From NCBI RefSeq assembly GCF_016097555.1, contig NC_054704.1:49752594-49816593 (forward strand): a stretch of 64,000 nucleotides of DNA, in the 5' to 3' direction. This stretch comes from Gigantopelta aegis (Eukaryota > Mollusca > Gastropoda > Neomphalida > Peltospiridae). The notes beneath the pieces are model-generated. The model saw only the letters and a list, made by a program, of their open reading frames with translations, was not told where the DNA came from and made no database searches. Below are positions 63,737-64,000 of this stretch, one piece after another (position 1 is the stretch's first letter; each line of letters begins with the position of its first letter). Position numbers and translations under genes: made by a program.

Positions 63737-64000
63737 CAATCTAATTAAAATTAGCTCCACTATTACATGTGGATCTAACACCAGCCAGTTGGAGCTCATG
63801 TCCACCAATCAAAACCTTACTTGCAGAATCCTGTCAGTGATTTAATACTAACAACACTGCGTAGTCCCCAATGTCCAGGTAACATTTCGTCTGTAAATAA
63901 TAATTTAAATATTGACCAATCACAGCGAACCATACCAATACGTACGGGGTGGGTTATCAGTCTTCAATTGTACATTAAAAATTATTTATTTATTAAAAAA
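63737..64000. mobile_element. CAATCT foldback element copy, cut by the window end
   Basis: Starts CAATCTAATTAAAATTAGCT and follows the 18749 copy through the CCACCAATCAAAACC block, then jumps to an inverted version of that element's interior (CGTAGTC, TTTCGTCTGTAAATAATAAT, CCAATACGTACGG). The right end is outside the window. The preceding 9 bases are CATACATTG. Confidence 0.85.

Overview
This is a repeat-rich, AT-rich invertebrate nuclear DNA window, most likely from a marine mollusc (probably a gastropod). The evidence is spliced animal genes with GT-AG introns, dozens of copies of tRNA-headed SINEs with a (TTTC)n tail and a shared central block, ATTC-tailed retroelement ends, and many MITEs. 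The species call is a guess from repeat style; the eukaryotic, metazoan call is firm.

Three host genes can be read. A G-protein gamma subunit lies on the minus strand, with its whole 77-residue coding region in one exon (28875-29108). An ECHDC1-like ethylmalonyl-CoA decarboxylase lies on the minus strand in two coding exons (41864-41636 and 40759-40080, 302 residues). Elongin C lies on the plus strand in three coding exons (55856-56021, 56428-56476, 60192-60333, 118 residues). They belong to unrelated pathways (heterotrimeric G-protein signalling, acyl-CoA proofreading, VHL/SOCS-type ubiquitin ligase and Elongin complexes), and nothing suggests they work together.

Layout: 1-16.8 kb has no recognisable gene. 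It holds minisatellites, a duplicated hAT-like repeat, several MITEs with clear target-site duplications and SINE copies. 16.8-28.2 kb has a decayed Tc1-like element, a foldback element inserted in a SINE, a SINE inserted in another SINE, and a pogo-like MITE. 28.8-29.1 kb is the G-gamma exon. 30-39 kb is a field of MITEs, SINEs and homopolymer runs. 40-42 kb is ECHDC1 with a MITE in its intron. 43.9-51.8 kb is dense in DNA transposons: a perfect 122-bp palindrome, an apparently intact Tc1-like transposon inside a (TA)n microsatellite, a second TA-flanked MITE in the same microsatellite, and a 2.07-kb long-inverted-repeat element that carries a RecQ-like helicase exon. 55.8-60.3 kb is elongin C, with a SINE and a MITE in its second intron. 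61.9-63.4 kb is a broken LINE 3' end.

The most unusual structure is in the mobile DNA. Two unrelated foldback families each show exact 9-bp target duplications: one carries the helicase exon and has a 122-bp palindromic miniature, the other has a 57-bp miniature that is complete. The SINEs are mosaic: at least three tRNA-like heads and at least three tails are combined around one central block, and one tail resembles the 3' end of the ATTC-tailed element. I saw no retrovirus-like or Polinton-like element, CRISPR array, true tRNA gene or rRNA gene.
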